Assembly (NCBI RefSeq): GCF_000143415.4
Contig: NW_003314430.1
Location: 62,001-126,000 of the forward strand
Reading direction: 5' to 3'
From: Selaginella moellendorffii
Taxonomy: Eukaryota; Streptophyta; Lycopodiopsida; Selaginellales; Selaginellaceae
DNA: 64,000 bases
Shown here: piece after piece, positions 12,382-23,046 of the stretch
Numbering within the stretch: the first letter of the stretch is position 1
Layout: every line of letters begins with the position of its first letter
Translations under genes and position numbers: made by a program
Notes under the pieces: model-generated
The model's input: only the letters and a program-made list of their open reading frames with translations
The model's database searches: none
Told to the model about the DNA's origin: nothing

Positions 12382-13830
12382 TCATGAAGGGAGGTAACAC
12401 CTATCTAATTCTGGACAGGCCCATTCGAAATCAGGAAAACACATGTCAACAACACCATCCTTGACATTGATCATCACATTAGCATCCCACATATCCCCAT
12501 GAACACGAAAAGCCACATGGCCAATGCAGTTGCCAACTTTCACCTGTGTGCACCTGCCAATGCCCAGAGCACACACAGCCTCATCCTGTCTACCTCAGGA
12601 TGTCCATGCAGTGGCTTCCATCCGTCCTGCACACTTAGGTACTCCATCGTTCACCTCAAGTGTCGTGAGTAGCTGCCAAGCTTTGGCCCACACTTTATGC
12701 ACATAACAGCCATATCGCTGAGCATACTTGGTGACATACTTCTCGCCATCCTGATCAACAACATAAACCCTTTTGTTATGAATCTTGGTCACTTCAGATT
12801 CCACGTTGAGTTAATGATGCAGAGGATAAGGGACTTCGGGCTTCCACAGCTGGTTCCAGCTCCTGCACATGCCAATCTCTGTACAAGTCCCACAGCCTGA
12901 GCAAGCACCTCTTTACAGCGATGCAGATCGTAACACCCTTCTCTGCCATCGGGCAATGGTGGTCTTGGATTGGCACAAAAACGGTCACCGTTAGCGGTTG
13001 ATAGCAGCAGTGGCCATTCCGCCAACCCGAAAAACCAGCCCAACCTGATCAATGACAAATGCCAGATAGCAAGAGCTTTTACCTTTGGTCGAGCCTTGCA
13101 GTGATAAAGCTTGAGGTTGTCCATGGCTTCAATACTTCTCGTAGAAAAGCCTAGCTTTACTTCGACGAGCCCTAGAAGAACATCCGAGATGCTGTCACGG
13201 ATGCCTAGATCCGTACTTTTCGGAGTATTCCGGGAGAAGTTCCCCGTGGACATCTCCTCCTGGACATAAATACCAATGTATCGGTGCCACAAATCGCGCA
13301 AGATGGAAATCATCTTTGACTCGCTCGAGTAGAAAGAGGACGAGGCCTTGGCAAGCCGGCAGTAGAAGTCATAGTCCTCTTCCTTGCATTGGATCGGAAA
13401 TCGGCCATCCACTATGTCGAGGAACAAGCCGAAGACCGGATTCATGAGCTGCAGTGGCAGAGGTGCCGCTGGTAAAGCAGGGTGGAAGTAGTAAACATCT
13501 GGTATCTTGGCCATCTGGGCCCTTCGGACAAACTCCAGGTTGGTGCTCGAAGGGCGATGCAACTTGCCAATGTGGCATCGCATTCATCTTCATCTACATA
13601 GAGACCAGGAATGATTAACGCTACAACAAAGCAGAAGCCATACCTGCTGCCCTGCGGGAAGGAGATCATCATCTTCCAGAACGAACCGCCTGTTGCGTTC
13701 ACAAGATTGAACTTGGACTCCGGCTTTCCATAGCATTCTTGGGGCTCTTTCAGGATCTCAGCCGCTGAGGACCCAGCGCCGTTGATAAAAATCACCTCCT
13801 CAATCTGTATCGAAATAACGGCATATGCTG
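12382..13830 (-). pseudogene. Degenerate kinase-like gene, Crinkler/FunK1-type
   Basis: Read on the minus strand, a long open stretch (about 13583-12794) contains GLVEVKLGFSTRS, a conserved strand often seen ahead of atypical kinase domains in Crinkler and FunK1 proteins. After a frame change come VYVVDQDGEKYVTKYAQRYG and, further on, VHGDMWDANVMI, a form of the kinase HxDxxxxN catalytic loop. It is followed by PDFEW in place of DFG. At least two frameshifts and a stop lie between these blocks. A plausible intron lies at about 13650-13600, upstream of the long frame. The family assignment is from motif pattern, not from alignment. The gene looks dead or heavily mis-spliced. Confidence 0.55.
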
Positions 13831-14440
13831 AGGACGCATATTCTGGGCATATGCCAAGATTTAATGGTTGAGATATAACTAACCACATTGCATTTGTATT
13901 AGCTTACAGACATATTTTATTAACACTTTGGAGCTTGGCCATTTTCTAAAAGTTTGAAAAAACAAGAACTTTAAGCCTTAGAATTTACCTCAAGCATGAA
14001 TTCAACTATGGCCTACATAGGAGGCTGTTAGTGGCCTAAAGCCATGCAAGTATTGACCATTGATGCTCAATCTTTTGCACCTTATCAGGTTGCATCGTGA
14101 TTCACGTTGCCTAGTGTTGCAGTGGGAGGAATGGCACTCACCCACGTGCACAGAAAACGCCAGGTTCACAGCTCTTCGATTTTCTTGCTGGATTGCTTTT
14201 AGAGTGCCATGATTCTTAGCTCTCCAATCTCTTTCTTGCCCCCAGGACACTCTCACGGGATTCTCTGCTGGCGTGTAGTGGCATCATGGGTTGTTCAGAT
14301 CAATGTAAGCGCAAGGAGCTTCTCAAGGAAAATCCAATCTACATTTTCATCCACAACAGCAAGTCTATCTGTCTTGTCATCGTCAACTACATTAACAGGG
14401 TTCTCACATCCATGCGGGCAGACTTGGTTGACAGTGTCCC
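13831..14440. other. No supported gene
   Basis: About 600 bases between the kinase-like pseudogene and the SNF2/RING fragment. Short open frames on both strands show no recognisable domain. Part of it may be 5' sequence of the adjacent fragment. Confidence 0.5.
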
Positions 14441-14970
14441 TTCTTCCAGGTTGATCAAAACCGGCTTACAGATGATAACCGGCTTCCTGGACAACGGCAC
14501 GGTGATGAAGGACTACACCATGGTGCTACAGATGGTCCTCTGGCTGCATCGGATATGTGATCAGAAAAACAGAAGAAAAACTTTGAACTTCACAGAAGCA
14601 GGACGGAAAGTAACCAGTGCAGAGCTGCTGATAAAATGCTGGCTACGCTGGGCGATGATTTCGACTGTCCGATCTGCCTCGCTCATCCTTCTGGAGCCGT
14701 TATCACATCCTGTGCTCACGTTTTCTGCCGGAGGTGCCTCAAGAAAGCACTGTAAGATGAGGACAAAGCTGAGCGAGGACGATATCTTCGCTAGGGAAAC
14801 CAAAGGAGGAAGCAGATGAAGAGCCGTTCAACAAAAACGATGTAGAGGACGAGGATGACAATCCTCGTGAAGGAGTGAAGCCAAGTGCCAAGATCAACGT
14901 GCTGAAAACGAAAAAAGTCATCAAGGAGCCACTCCAAAGGGCCAGTTTCAAGTTCGTCAAGCTCAAGGTC
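14441..14970 (+). pseudogene. RAD5/HLTF-like SNF2-RING gene fragment
   Basis: The plus strand encodes DNGTVMKDYTMVLQMVLWLH followed by RICDQ, which matches the region just before the RING finger in RAD5/RAD16/HLTF-type SNF2 helicases. After a frame change it encodes CPICLAHPSGAVITSCAHVF and CRRCLKKAL, a canonical RING finger start. A lysine-rich tail follows (KINVLKTKKV) where the helicase C lobe should begin, then the similarity ends. There is no ATPase domain on either side. This is an isolated fragment of a gene that would encode a DNA-repair or chromatin ATPase with E3 activity. Confidence 0.65.
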
Positions 14971-15104
14971 GGCATGAGCGGAAGAGGAGTGGCTGTTCTT
15001 CTCAGCCTCAAGGTCGCTGGAGTGTGACGGCGTCCAACGTTTTCATGATTGATCCATCAACGTTAGGACGTGCATTGGCTGGATCCGACGGCCCAAAAAG
15101 TTCG

Positions 15105-15422
15105 GCAACTTGCGCTGGCATACGCCATGCGCAACTGCGCATCGCCCTCAAAGATCTTCTTGACGCTGCAAAACTCCCCGCTATGGAGGAGAGATGCCAG
15201 GATGCTCGTCCGAGCGCGCAAGGCATCGTCATCTTTGAATGCAATCACCTCCCTTCCTCCAGAGCCCTGGCGCTGCTGCGCTGTCGGATGAGCTCGCCAT
15301 AACTCCTGGAATCCAAGCTCCGATCATCCTCACGCTCCAAATGCTCCACTATCTCTCGCAGATTCTTCCCAGTCCACAAAGTGCCCGCTGTTGATGGTGG
15401 CGACCCTGGTATACAGCGCCAT
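15105..15422 (-). pseudogene. 5' fragment of a PPR gene, internally deleted
   Basis: The sequence is closely similar to the 5' half of the PPR gene at 2659-4779. About 15111-15230 corresponds to 4247-4392, and 15236-15422 corresponds to about 4590-4779. Some 200 bases of the parent between these blocks are missing. The ATG equivalent (minus strand, 15422) is kept and the first residues still read MAL, but frameshifts follow. The fragment stops in the middle of the parent. It lies 82 bp upstream of the FOLD start codon, in the opposite direction. Confidence 0.85.
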
Positions 15423-15504
15423 CCACCTCCTGTTTCGTGTCATCGTAGCCCCAGATCGATCGATTCACGAGGAGCTCGCGGGCAAGGAGACAGGTAGCGT
15501 TTGG

Positions 15505-17041
15505 ATGGCCGCCGCCAAAGCCCTAAACCCTCTTCCTCGAGGCGAGGGAGGAGTGGGCATGGGCGCCAGCATCAGGAGTGGCGCGAGCTTGGCGGCTACG
15601 GGCTACATTCCGCGGAGCTTGCGATCGCAGCAGTGCTCCAGCGCTAGATTCCGGATGCAGCTCCTCGCTCCCACCAGGAATTTAGGTCTTTCCAGCAACC
15701 TCCAGCAGCAGCACCATCCGCTGGAATTCGCGTCTAGCGGCAAGAAGCAAGGATCCTTGTTCTTGGTTCCAAGCACGGGCGATAACTGGAAAGCTCGCAG
15801 TGATCTTCTTCCTTGCCGAGCCATTGCCGAGGAAGAACAGAGTAAGTGTTCTAGTTTTCTTCTTGAATTCCACGAGGAGCGAGCGAGCGGTTTCTTTTCT
15901 TTGCAGTGGCCGATGCCAAAGAAGCTGACACAGCTGCCAGGATCGATGGCAAGGCAATCTCGCAAGCGATCCGGGACGAGGTTGCGCAAGAGGTGGCCAG
16001 GATGAAGAGCGCGCTGGGAAAAGTTCCCGGCCTCGCTGTTATTCTGGTTGGCAGCCGCAAGGATTCGCTGCTCTACGTGACGAGCAAGGAGAAGGCCTGC
16101 GAGCAGGCTGGAATTCGATCCTACAGCGTCAACTTGCCCGACACCGCCACTGAGGCCGAGATCTTGGAGCACGTTCACAAGTTCAATCGTGATCCCGATG
16201 TTCACGGCATCCTCGTCCAGCTTCCACTCCCAAAGGTAAGCAAACTCTCTCTCCCTCTCTTTCGATCTAGCTTTGTTCCATATCTTTGTTCTTGTTCTTT
16301 GTTCCATAGCTACTGGGGCTTGGATTGATCGAGTTATACCATCTTTGCAGCACGTCCGAGAGCAAGAAATCCTGGGAGCCGTGAGCATGGACAAGGACGT
16401 CGATGGATTCCACCCCACGAACATTGGAAGGCTGGCCATGCAAGGAAGGCAGCCTCTTTTCATCCCGTGCACGCCTCGGGGATGTATAGAGCTGCTACTG
16501 CGAACCGGCGTCCAAATCAGTGGCAAGCATGCTGTTGTCATCGGTCGCAGCAACATCGTAGGAACGCCAGCAGCGATGCTCCTTCAGGTTCCACTCTTTT
16601 TCTCCAGTTTTACTCGTTCGTGATCGATTCTTCTTTTTTTTTTTCGGCAGCGTCACAATGCAACCGTAACGGTGGTTCACTCTTACACTCCAGATCCGGC
16701 CGCGGTGACGAGAACTGCGGATATCGTCATTGCCGCGGCTGGAGTGGCTCATCTGGTGCGGAAAGACTGGCTCAAACCAGGAGCTGTGGTGATTGACGTT
16801 GGTATCAACCCAATCGAGGTATGTTCATCCCCGTTTTGGCTTTGAAGTTGAGCTGCCAATGCAGGATCCTTCCGCAAAGAAAGGCCATCGCACCGTAGGT
16901 GACGTCCACTTCAAAGAAGCGTGTAGTGTGGCGTCGGCCATCACTCCAGTCCCTGGAGGTGTTGGACCCATGACCATCGCCATGCTCCTCCAAAACACTG
17001 TAGAATCGGCCAAGCGGGCCTATGAATTCAATGGAACTTAA
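15505..17041 (+). CDS. FOLD: Methylenetetrahydrofolate dehydrogenase/cyclohydrolase, plastid type
   Basis: FolD interconverts 5,10-methylene-THF and 10-formyl-THF in two steps and supplies one-carbon units. Exons are 15505-15841, 15907-16235, 16351-16587, 16651-16818 and 16865-17041. They give about 415 residues. Family signatures are [14 protein letters not shown] with the catalytic Lys, [36 protein letters not shown] and [15 protein letters not shown]. The first exon encodes about 110 residues rich in Ser, Arg and Ala before the enzyme core, which fits a chloroplast transit peptide; exon 2 begins close to where bacterial FolD begins. The core looks complete, so the protein should be active. 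The upstream region includes a PPR fragment that must contain or border the promoter. Confidence 0.95.
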
Positions 17042-17115
17042 GCGGCTAGCAAAGTAAGTCTCGAGTCTCGCCAAAAATGAAAGTTTTGGATACAAAGAAA
17101 CGTTTTACATTTATG

Positions 17116-18544
17116 CTATGCAAGGAATCGGCCATCCCGAAACATCACTTTGAGGATTCTCTTGAGATTAGGAAGTACATGCCTGGGACCAGCGCTGGCT
17201 GTCTCAAAGCGATCCAAAATTTGCTCCAGATCCTATGATCAAAACAAAGAGAAGACGAAGAACACTGTCAATGCCAACTTAGTTTGGATGGAAAGAAACG
17301 AGACCTTGTTTAGAAGAAAGACTGCATAAGCCGCCCTCGTAGGCTCTTGGCCATCTGAAAAAAGAGGGAACTCAACTAGCTGATTCTCTACAGCCGGCAA
17401 GACAATGGCACCACCGCTGGTTGACGGCTCGGTCGGAGGTGAAGGATCTTGGATGTAAGATCGAGAGGCTCGGTATCTCACGGGGTAGCGAAGCCGGATG
17501 TCCAGGAAGCGAGACAACAGGGAGAGCATCTGCGAGCAAAGCTCAAACTAGTTTAGAAACTCCCACGAACTTTGTGATCTAGAAGCTTTCACGACCTAGC
17601 TCGTTGCAAATCTCTGAAAAAGGAAGAAAAGAATACTGCTTACATGAGCGACGTGTCCGAGTGCTGTGGCCGATGTTTCGTACTCTCGCTTGTCGGTGAA
17701 GAGCGCGGCTTCCTTTTTGACAGGAGCAATGACGTGCAGACCCGAGATTGTAAGTGGAACGCTGTCACCTTCGCCTGTGCACAAGTCATGAAATCTACGG
17801 AGATCGAGCAAGACTTTTGCGAGTACCTGCATGAGCAAGAGGCGGACACTTCTTCTCGTTTGTGCATGGAATGAGTGGATACAAAGCAGCAACTTGCGCA
17901 GCCATGGCACGCCTTCGAACAGTGAGAAGCCCCTTGAGACGAGCAAGTCTGCCATAGCCACCATCACCAGACAAAAGCTTCTGGGCCTCCTGGAAAAAGA
18001 GAGAAAACTTGTGGACGAACACACGAGCAAGCAAGATAAATACCTGCAATCGAAACTGCGCTGCATTCAAGGATCTAGCTGCGTGAAGCAAAGAATTCCC
18101 CGACAACGCCAACTTGTCCCTGGCATCCTTGAGCTGCTGGTTTTTTTCTTCCAGAGAGGACGTCGAATCCTCCACCGCTTTTCGCCGGAGTTCCACCTTC
18201 TTGTGTAGAGATTCCAACGCGTCGATCCGTTTGAGCTCGACCAAGTTCACAGTCTGTGAGAGTAGAGTACGTCACTACTTGAGAAAAAGAAAAATCTAAG
18301 AACTTACTTCCACAAGAGTCTCGAGCTTGCGAGCGGCGGATTCCTTGGATGCGCGGGCTTTGGAGAGGAGAGTGGCGAGGCCGCAGAGACGAGCGAGGGA
18401 GTTTTCGTATTCTTCCCATTGGAAGAGCTGGGGAGGAGGAGAGGGCTTCTTCTTCTTCTCACCGTCCTCGCTGGCGTCGGCGAGTCCGAGCTCCGAGCAG
18501 CACTGCGTCAGCACGGTGGCCACCGAATCCTCCACCTTGTCCAT
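17116..18544 (-). CDS. VPS38: VPS38/UVRAG homologue, PI3K complex II subunit
   Basis: Plant VPS38 joins VPS34, VPS15 and ATG6 to make PI3P for endosomal and vacuolar sorting. Exons on the minus strand are 18544-18308, 18253-18044, 17989-17827, 17774-17644, 17529-17305 and 17232-17116, giving 360 residues. The N-terminal half is coiled coil (LHKKVELRRKAVEDSTSSLE). The C-terminal half has the conserved blocks FTDKREYETSATALGHVAH, RYPVRYRASRSYIQD and VEFPLFSDGQEPTRAAYAVF. The end DLEQILDRF...GPRHVLPNLK matches the family C-terminus. No C2-like N-terminal extension was seen. The ATG at 18544 is the first in frame. Exon 4 uses a downstream acceptor; a nearer AG would break the frame. Confidence 0.9.
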
Positions 18545-20215
18545 GCGATCCACTCCCGCCTCATCTTTCCAGCATCTGGAATCTGGATCATAAACCCTAG
18601 GCTAGGTAGTTACCTAATTCTTTCGTTTTCTACTGCAAGGTAAGCCATCGAGTCTAGAACCGAGAGAAATGATATATTCTGGGCGATTGATTCAGTCGAA
18701 AAAGCACTGGTGCTCGTCTATCTAATTGTTGGGAGAATCCAAGTCTAATAGCCACCGGTCACGTCACCAATCGCACTAGTGTAGTGACTCAAAGCTATGC
18801 ACCAAGGAAGAACTTTGGTTCAGAACTGGAGAGTTTTTTGTGGCAAAAATCCAAGTCCAAAAACATCGAGCTTGTTCTTGATGATCCAGTGATCTAAACA
18901 TGTCAAGGGTGCCAGCAGGATGATAAAAATCAATACACAGGCAGCACAAGTAACATCACAGGTATCAGGTGACCACGTCTAAAGGCAACTTCCACAAGAG
19001 TCGGAGACCTTGCAAACACAATTGGACAAGGGTGATGGCAAAAACTTCCCTTCTGGACAACATGTCTTGGTATTGACTCTGCTCAATGAAAACCCATGTC
19101 CCAACACATTTCAATGGTGGCTCCATGGATCACGATCAAAAGTTCCACTACTACCTTTCCACAGTCAACACTGATTGGACAATTGGGTTGACCGATGTGA
19201 TGGAAACATTGCAGAATTTTAGCAATACAGAACAGGCCAGCACCATTTTCACTCTGAGGTCGGCAATTGGGACACATGTAAAATGCCGTGGGAGGGACGC
19301 ATCTGCTACTTAAGCGTGATTGAAATTGTTTAACACTTCATCCAAGATTGCAACTTCTGCTTCAATGGCAAATAATAACATGCCTCCTCAATGAACTGCT
19401 GGCTGTATTGGAGAAACACTTGAAGTGTGGTTTAATCCACATGGCAGATGATGTGGATAGTAATATCTTAGATGGCAAAATTTAAGAAATCTTTGGGATT
19501 CTGGAAGAGAATCAAGAGCCGGGCAGTTTGTACAACAATGGCATTGCAAAGATTTAAACATTGCAGTTTGTTAGTTCATCCTGAATCAATCATCTCAACA
19601 TCTATTTGGTGAACTACATTGACTTCTATTAACTCGAGCTCAACTTGTGAATTGAGCTCAAAACCAACAACCCCAACAAATAGCCTTTATCATCTTCTCA
19701 AAAGCTAGTGTGAAGTGTGCATTGGATGAAGCCTTTCTTTCTCGAGAATGTGAGCTTGTTCAAACTGTTCAGCCAGTATGCTATTGCCTTCTGTGAGAAC
19801 AATCACAAGAGATAGAGAGCTTTTCTTCCTCCATTAGTTTGTCATAGTCTTCTCTTGGTGCTGCGGCATTTGCATGCTCTCCTGTGCTTGATTTTTGGCA
19901 TTATCTCATCCGTGTCAATGAGATTTCTTGAACGAATGGCCCTATGGCTTGATTGGAACTTGTTGATGGTATCAAATAGATCCTAGTCTAAAGCTGGTAG
20001 TTTGAACTTCTTAACAGTACCCAAATAGACGGTTTTTTGAAGGAAGAAAATGAGAGATGAGAGTTCTAAGCCCGAGTGTCCACAAGGCTGTCACGATTTG
20101 GGGATCACTCTTCTTGTTGAACACTGTTATCCAATGTCCACACACAAAATGAAATCCTCGTTAGAAAGGTTATGTCAGTGCTACTCACTCTCGTCTCTGC
20201 GCTCTCTTTTGTGTT
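18545..20215. other. Intergenic, no recognisable gene
   Basis: About 1.7 kb with frequent stops in all frames. The first 100 bases are probably the VPS38 promoter and leader. The rest has composition between the gene-rich and AT-rich parts, suggesting old inactive sequence. No RNA gene or terminal repeats were seen. Confidence 0.5.
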
Positions 20216-20288
20216 GCAGGCGATTAGCACCTGGCGAGAGAGAGTCCAGGTCGCGACCAAGTTTGGCATCACGAGCCAGGTGTTCATG
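20216..20288 (+). pseudogene. Possible aldo/keto reductase exon fragment
   Basis: After the acceptor-like TGTTGCAG, the plus strand reads ISTWRERVQVATKFGI, the form of the conserved ERVQ-ATKFG strand in plant aldo/keto reductases. A stop follows within 20 codons and no other reductase motif was found nearby. It looks like a single stranded exon with its splice acceptor. Confidence 0.4.
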
Positions 20289-20305
20289 AATCATCTGGGG
20301 CACCC

Positions 20306-20312
20306 TATATAA
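20306..20312 (+). promoter_or_regulatory. TATA box candidate for the NTPase-REase gene
   Basis: TATATAA lies 42 bp upstream of the ATG at 20354, which would give a leader of about 10-15 bases. It is a short AT motif in moderately GC-rich sequence, so it is plausible but unproven. Confidence 0.45.
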
Positions 20313-20353
20313 TTCCTTAGGGCCAGGGATAATGCGAGACTAGAGTGGAAGGC

Positions 20354-23046
20354 ATGGGTCCGCCGCGCCATGGATCTGGAAAAGAGTCAGGCCTGCAGCT
20401 CCGGAGAGGCGATGAGCAGCGCCTTGTTCCTCAGGAGAAAGCCGCCGCATCTTCAGGGCTGAGAAAGCGGAAAGCGGCTGAAGAATCAGCGGCCGCAAGA
20501 GAAAAGAAAAGGTTGCAATCTATAGTAATCCAAATGGTCCACGAGAAATCTCCTGGCAGGATTATGGACTTGGCCATGAAGATGCTCGAAGGTACGGTTT
20601 GTTTTTCATTCCCAACTTCAAGCTAGTTCTCACGATACAAACAAAAAATAACAGGTCCAAAACCAATGCCACATTCAGAGACTTCTGAAGAGACTGAAGA
20701 TGATCCGGGAATCGTTGAGAGAGCGTTTCAAGGGGAGTATCGGACTGTGGGGGGAGTAGACAACGTTGATCTCTTGCGTCAGAAGATTGAAGAAACAGGA
20801 ACATCCTGGGTTGCAAAGAATCGGATAGCACCTGTCGTTACTCTAGTGCAGTCGAGTGGCTGGGGAAAGTCGAGGACTATCTGCGAGCTTGCAAGTCGAG
20901 GTGTGTTCGTGGTTTACTGCTCCTTTGCATCTGCCACCACTACTTACCCGCCAAGGTCTGCCATTGCGGACTTCTTCTACACAAGCGCCGTCAGGCTGCT
21001 CAGCTCGGGTTCTCGGCTTGTGTCAGAGAGCAGGTTTATGCTCTTCTGCATGCACTACTTCTCGTCGTGCATCGATGTCGCCGTGGACAAGCAGTTGGCG
21101 GCAGAGGACTTCCTGCAGGAACTAATGCTTGGAGAGGAATTCTGGCGTCTAGTGCAGGCCAAGATTGAGAGTCGACAAAAACAGTGGGAACGCCGCTATC
21201 CTGCACTTGAAAAGGTACTGCTGGAGGAGCCTAGTAGAGCGAGCAATGTCTGGGGCGCATGGGAAGATCGGGTACATCGGCGAATGCGGAATACCGACAA
21301 ACTGAAGCAGTTACCGGATCCTCCCAAAGGAAAACTCAAGGTTTTGTTTGTCATGGATGAAGCTGGATGGTTTGGCAGGTGTGATGATCATCGAGCTTTT
21401 GCTGCATTTGATCCTGCAAGAAGGGCTGCCAGGCTGTTTCCAGGGACTGGAGAGGTCGTTGCCTTATATACAGACACCAACGATTTTGCTGGGAGCAATG
21501 TTGCACCTCCGTGTAGGCCGCACAGCAGCGACCGAGTAGCTGCACATGGAACGGCAGTATCACATCCAGCGTACTGCTTTTTCGCGGCACACTCACCGTC
21601 AGACACAGGAACAGGTAGCCTTCCGCTTGGCAAAGTGGAAAATCTTGGTCGTCTGGTCGCTTATGGTCGGCCGCTCTGGCAAGCACTGTTAAAGGCTAAA
21701 GGAGATCCTCAGGAGGTATTAACTCTGGCTGTCGACAAGCTCCTTGGCGGCGCTAATTCGCTCAGCAAGTTTGTGGAGCAAGGTTTTATGTTGGAAGAGG
21801 CTCCTTTGGCCATACTTGGCTGCAGGGTGTGCCTCGACATCAACCCTCAGGCCAGAGTTGTCTCTGGCTTGGTTGCGAGGCACCTGCTTAGCGTGGTGTC
21901 TATCTCTGACGACCGGGAGCATGTTTGGACGGATTGGGCCGTCGAGCCAGTGGTTGCAGCGGCTGCAGCAATGGCTTTGCGTGCGGGGCGAAAGCGGACA
22001 GGGTGGCAATACTGTCTCGAAAAACTTGAGGACGGGCTGATGCGTGGCTGGGTGGTTGATCGAGGTTACCGGGGCGAGCTTGTTGCACGAGTGCTGCTAT
22101 TACTCGCAGTGGACAGTCTGCAGAAAGATGCATGGAGGTGCTTCACTTTTGACGAGCTATGCCGTGGCCTTTGCGGCACGTCGGTGTCGGATCTCAGAAA
22201 AGCAGAGCTGGGAGTGGAGGACGAGGAGAAGGGCCGTAAAAATGTGGGTGACGCCAAGTTCCTTTGCTTGCAGTTCAGGAAAACGGACATTCCACTGAAG
22301 GAGCTCACGGCAGAGAATCTGCTTGCATTTGGAAAGGCGGGTGTTGGCATTATTTGCAGTGGAGGCATAGACATTATCATCGTAGGCTTTTTCGGTGGCA
22401 CGTTCAGCTTGGAGACGATGACCGCCATTCTGGTGAAAGTGAAGAGGACGAAGACGCTAGGCAACTTGGATTTGGCATATGCTAAATGTAGCCCGGAGTT
22501 TTCTGGGATGGTGGCTCTACTCGAGGTACCGTACGTGAGCTTGCTCGTGAATGTTGCTGACAGTTCCAGTGACGAACTTGGAAACTCAGAACGACAAAGC
22601 GTCAGTTTCAAAACTGGGAAACTCGTTAAAGCGGCATTAATGAAGAAGATGCCTGCAAATGTTTCGATGGGAGTGGCACTCCAGGAAACACACCCAAATT
22701 GCGAAGGTGTCGAGCTATGGGGAAAGGAGAAAGGAATGTCGTCCAGGAGCAAAAGACGTTCTTTACGGAATGTCGAGGCATGGAAACGATATTTTACTCC
22801 GGTTGATGACGATCTCCAACACATTGTGGCCATTAAAGGTGCGTTTTCTGTTGTTCTGTTGACAGTCACATTGTTTTTTCCGCAGGTTTGCAGGCATTCT
22901 CATCCAGGGACCAAGTGAAACGCCTGGTTGACATTACTCTGAAATCCACTCCAGGGATGAGGCGGTTAGAGGAGAGGAGTCAGAAGATATGTGCAGAGAT
23001 GATGTTTAGCCTTGTCAGAAAGAGAAAACTGCGAAACAAAAGGTGA
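20354..23046 (+). CDS. Crinkler-type P-loop NTPase with REase-like C-terminus
   Basis: Three exons (20354-20591, 20655-22838, 22886-23046) give an uninterrupted protein of 860 residues. Residues 35-60 form a basic stretch, RKRK then EKKR, that looks like a bipartite nuclear signal. Near residues 140-155 lies VTLVQSSGWGKSRTICELA, a P-loop of the GxGKSR kind used by Crinkler-type NTPases. LKVLFVMDEAG near 307 fits Walker B. Near 640-677, GGIDIIIVGFF followed by MTAILVKVKR fits the endonuclease fold GIDxxIP...xxxQVKN of fungal relatives. Here Gln of QVK is replaced by Lys (KVK). Known relatives include Crinkler effectors of oomycetes and fungi and their counterparts in other eukaryotes. No N-terminal ubiquitin-like header was recognised. 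Function in a plant is unknown. Intact frame and clean GT-AG introns argue that it is expressed or recently was. Family assignment is by motif memory. Confidence 0.7.
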
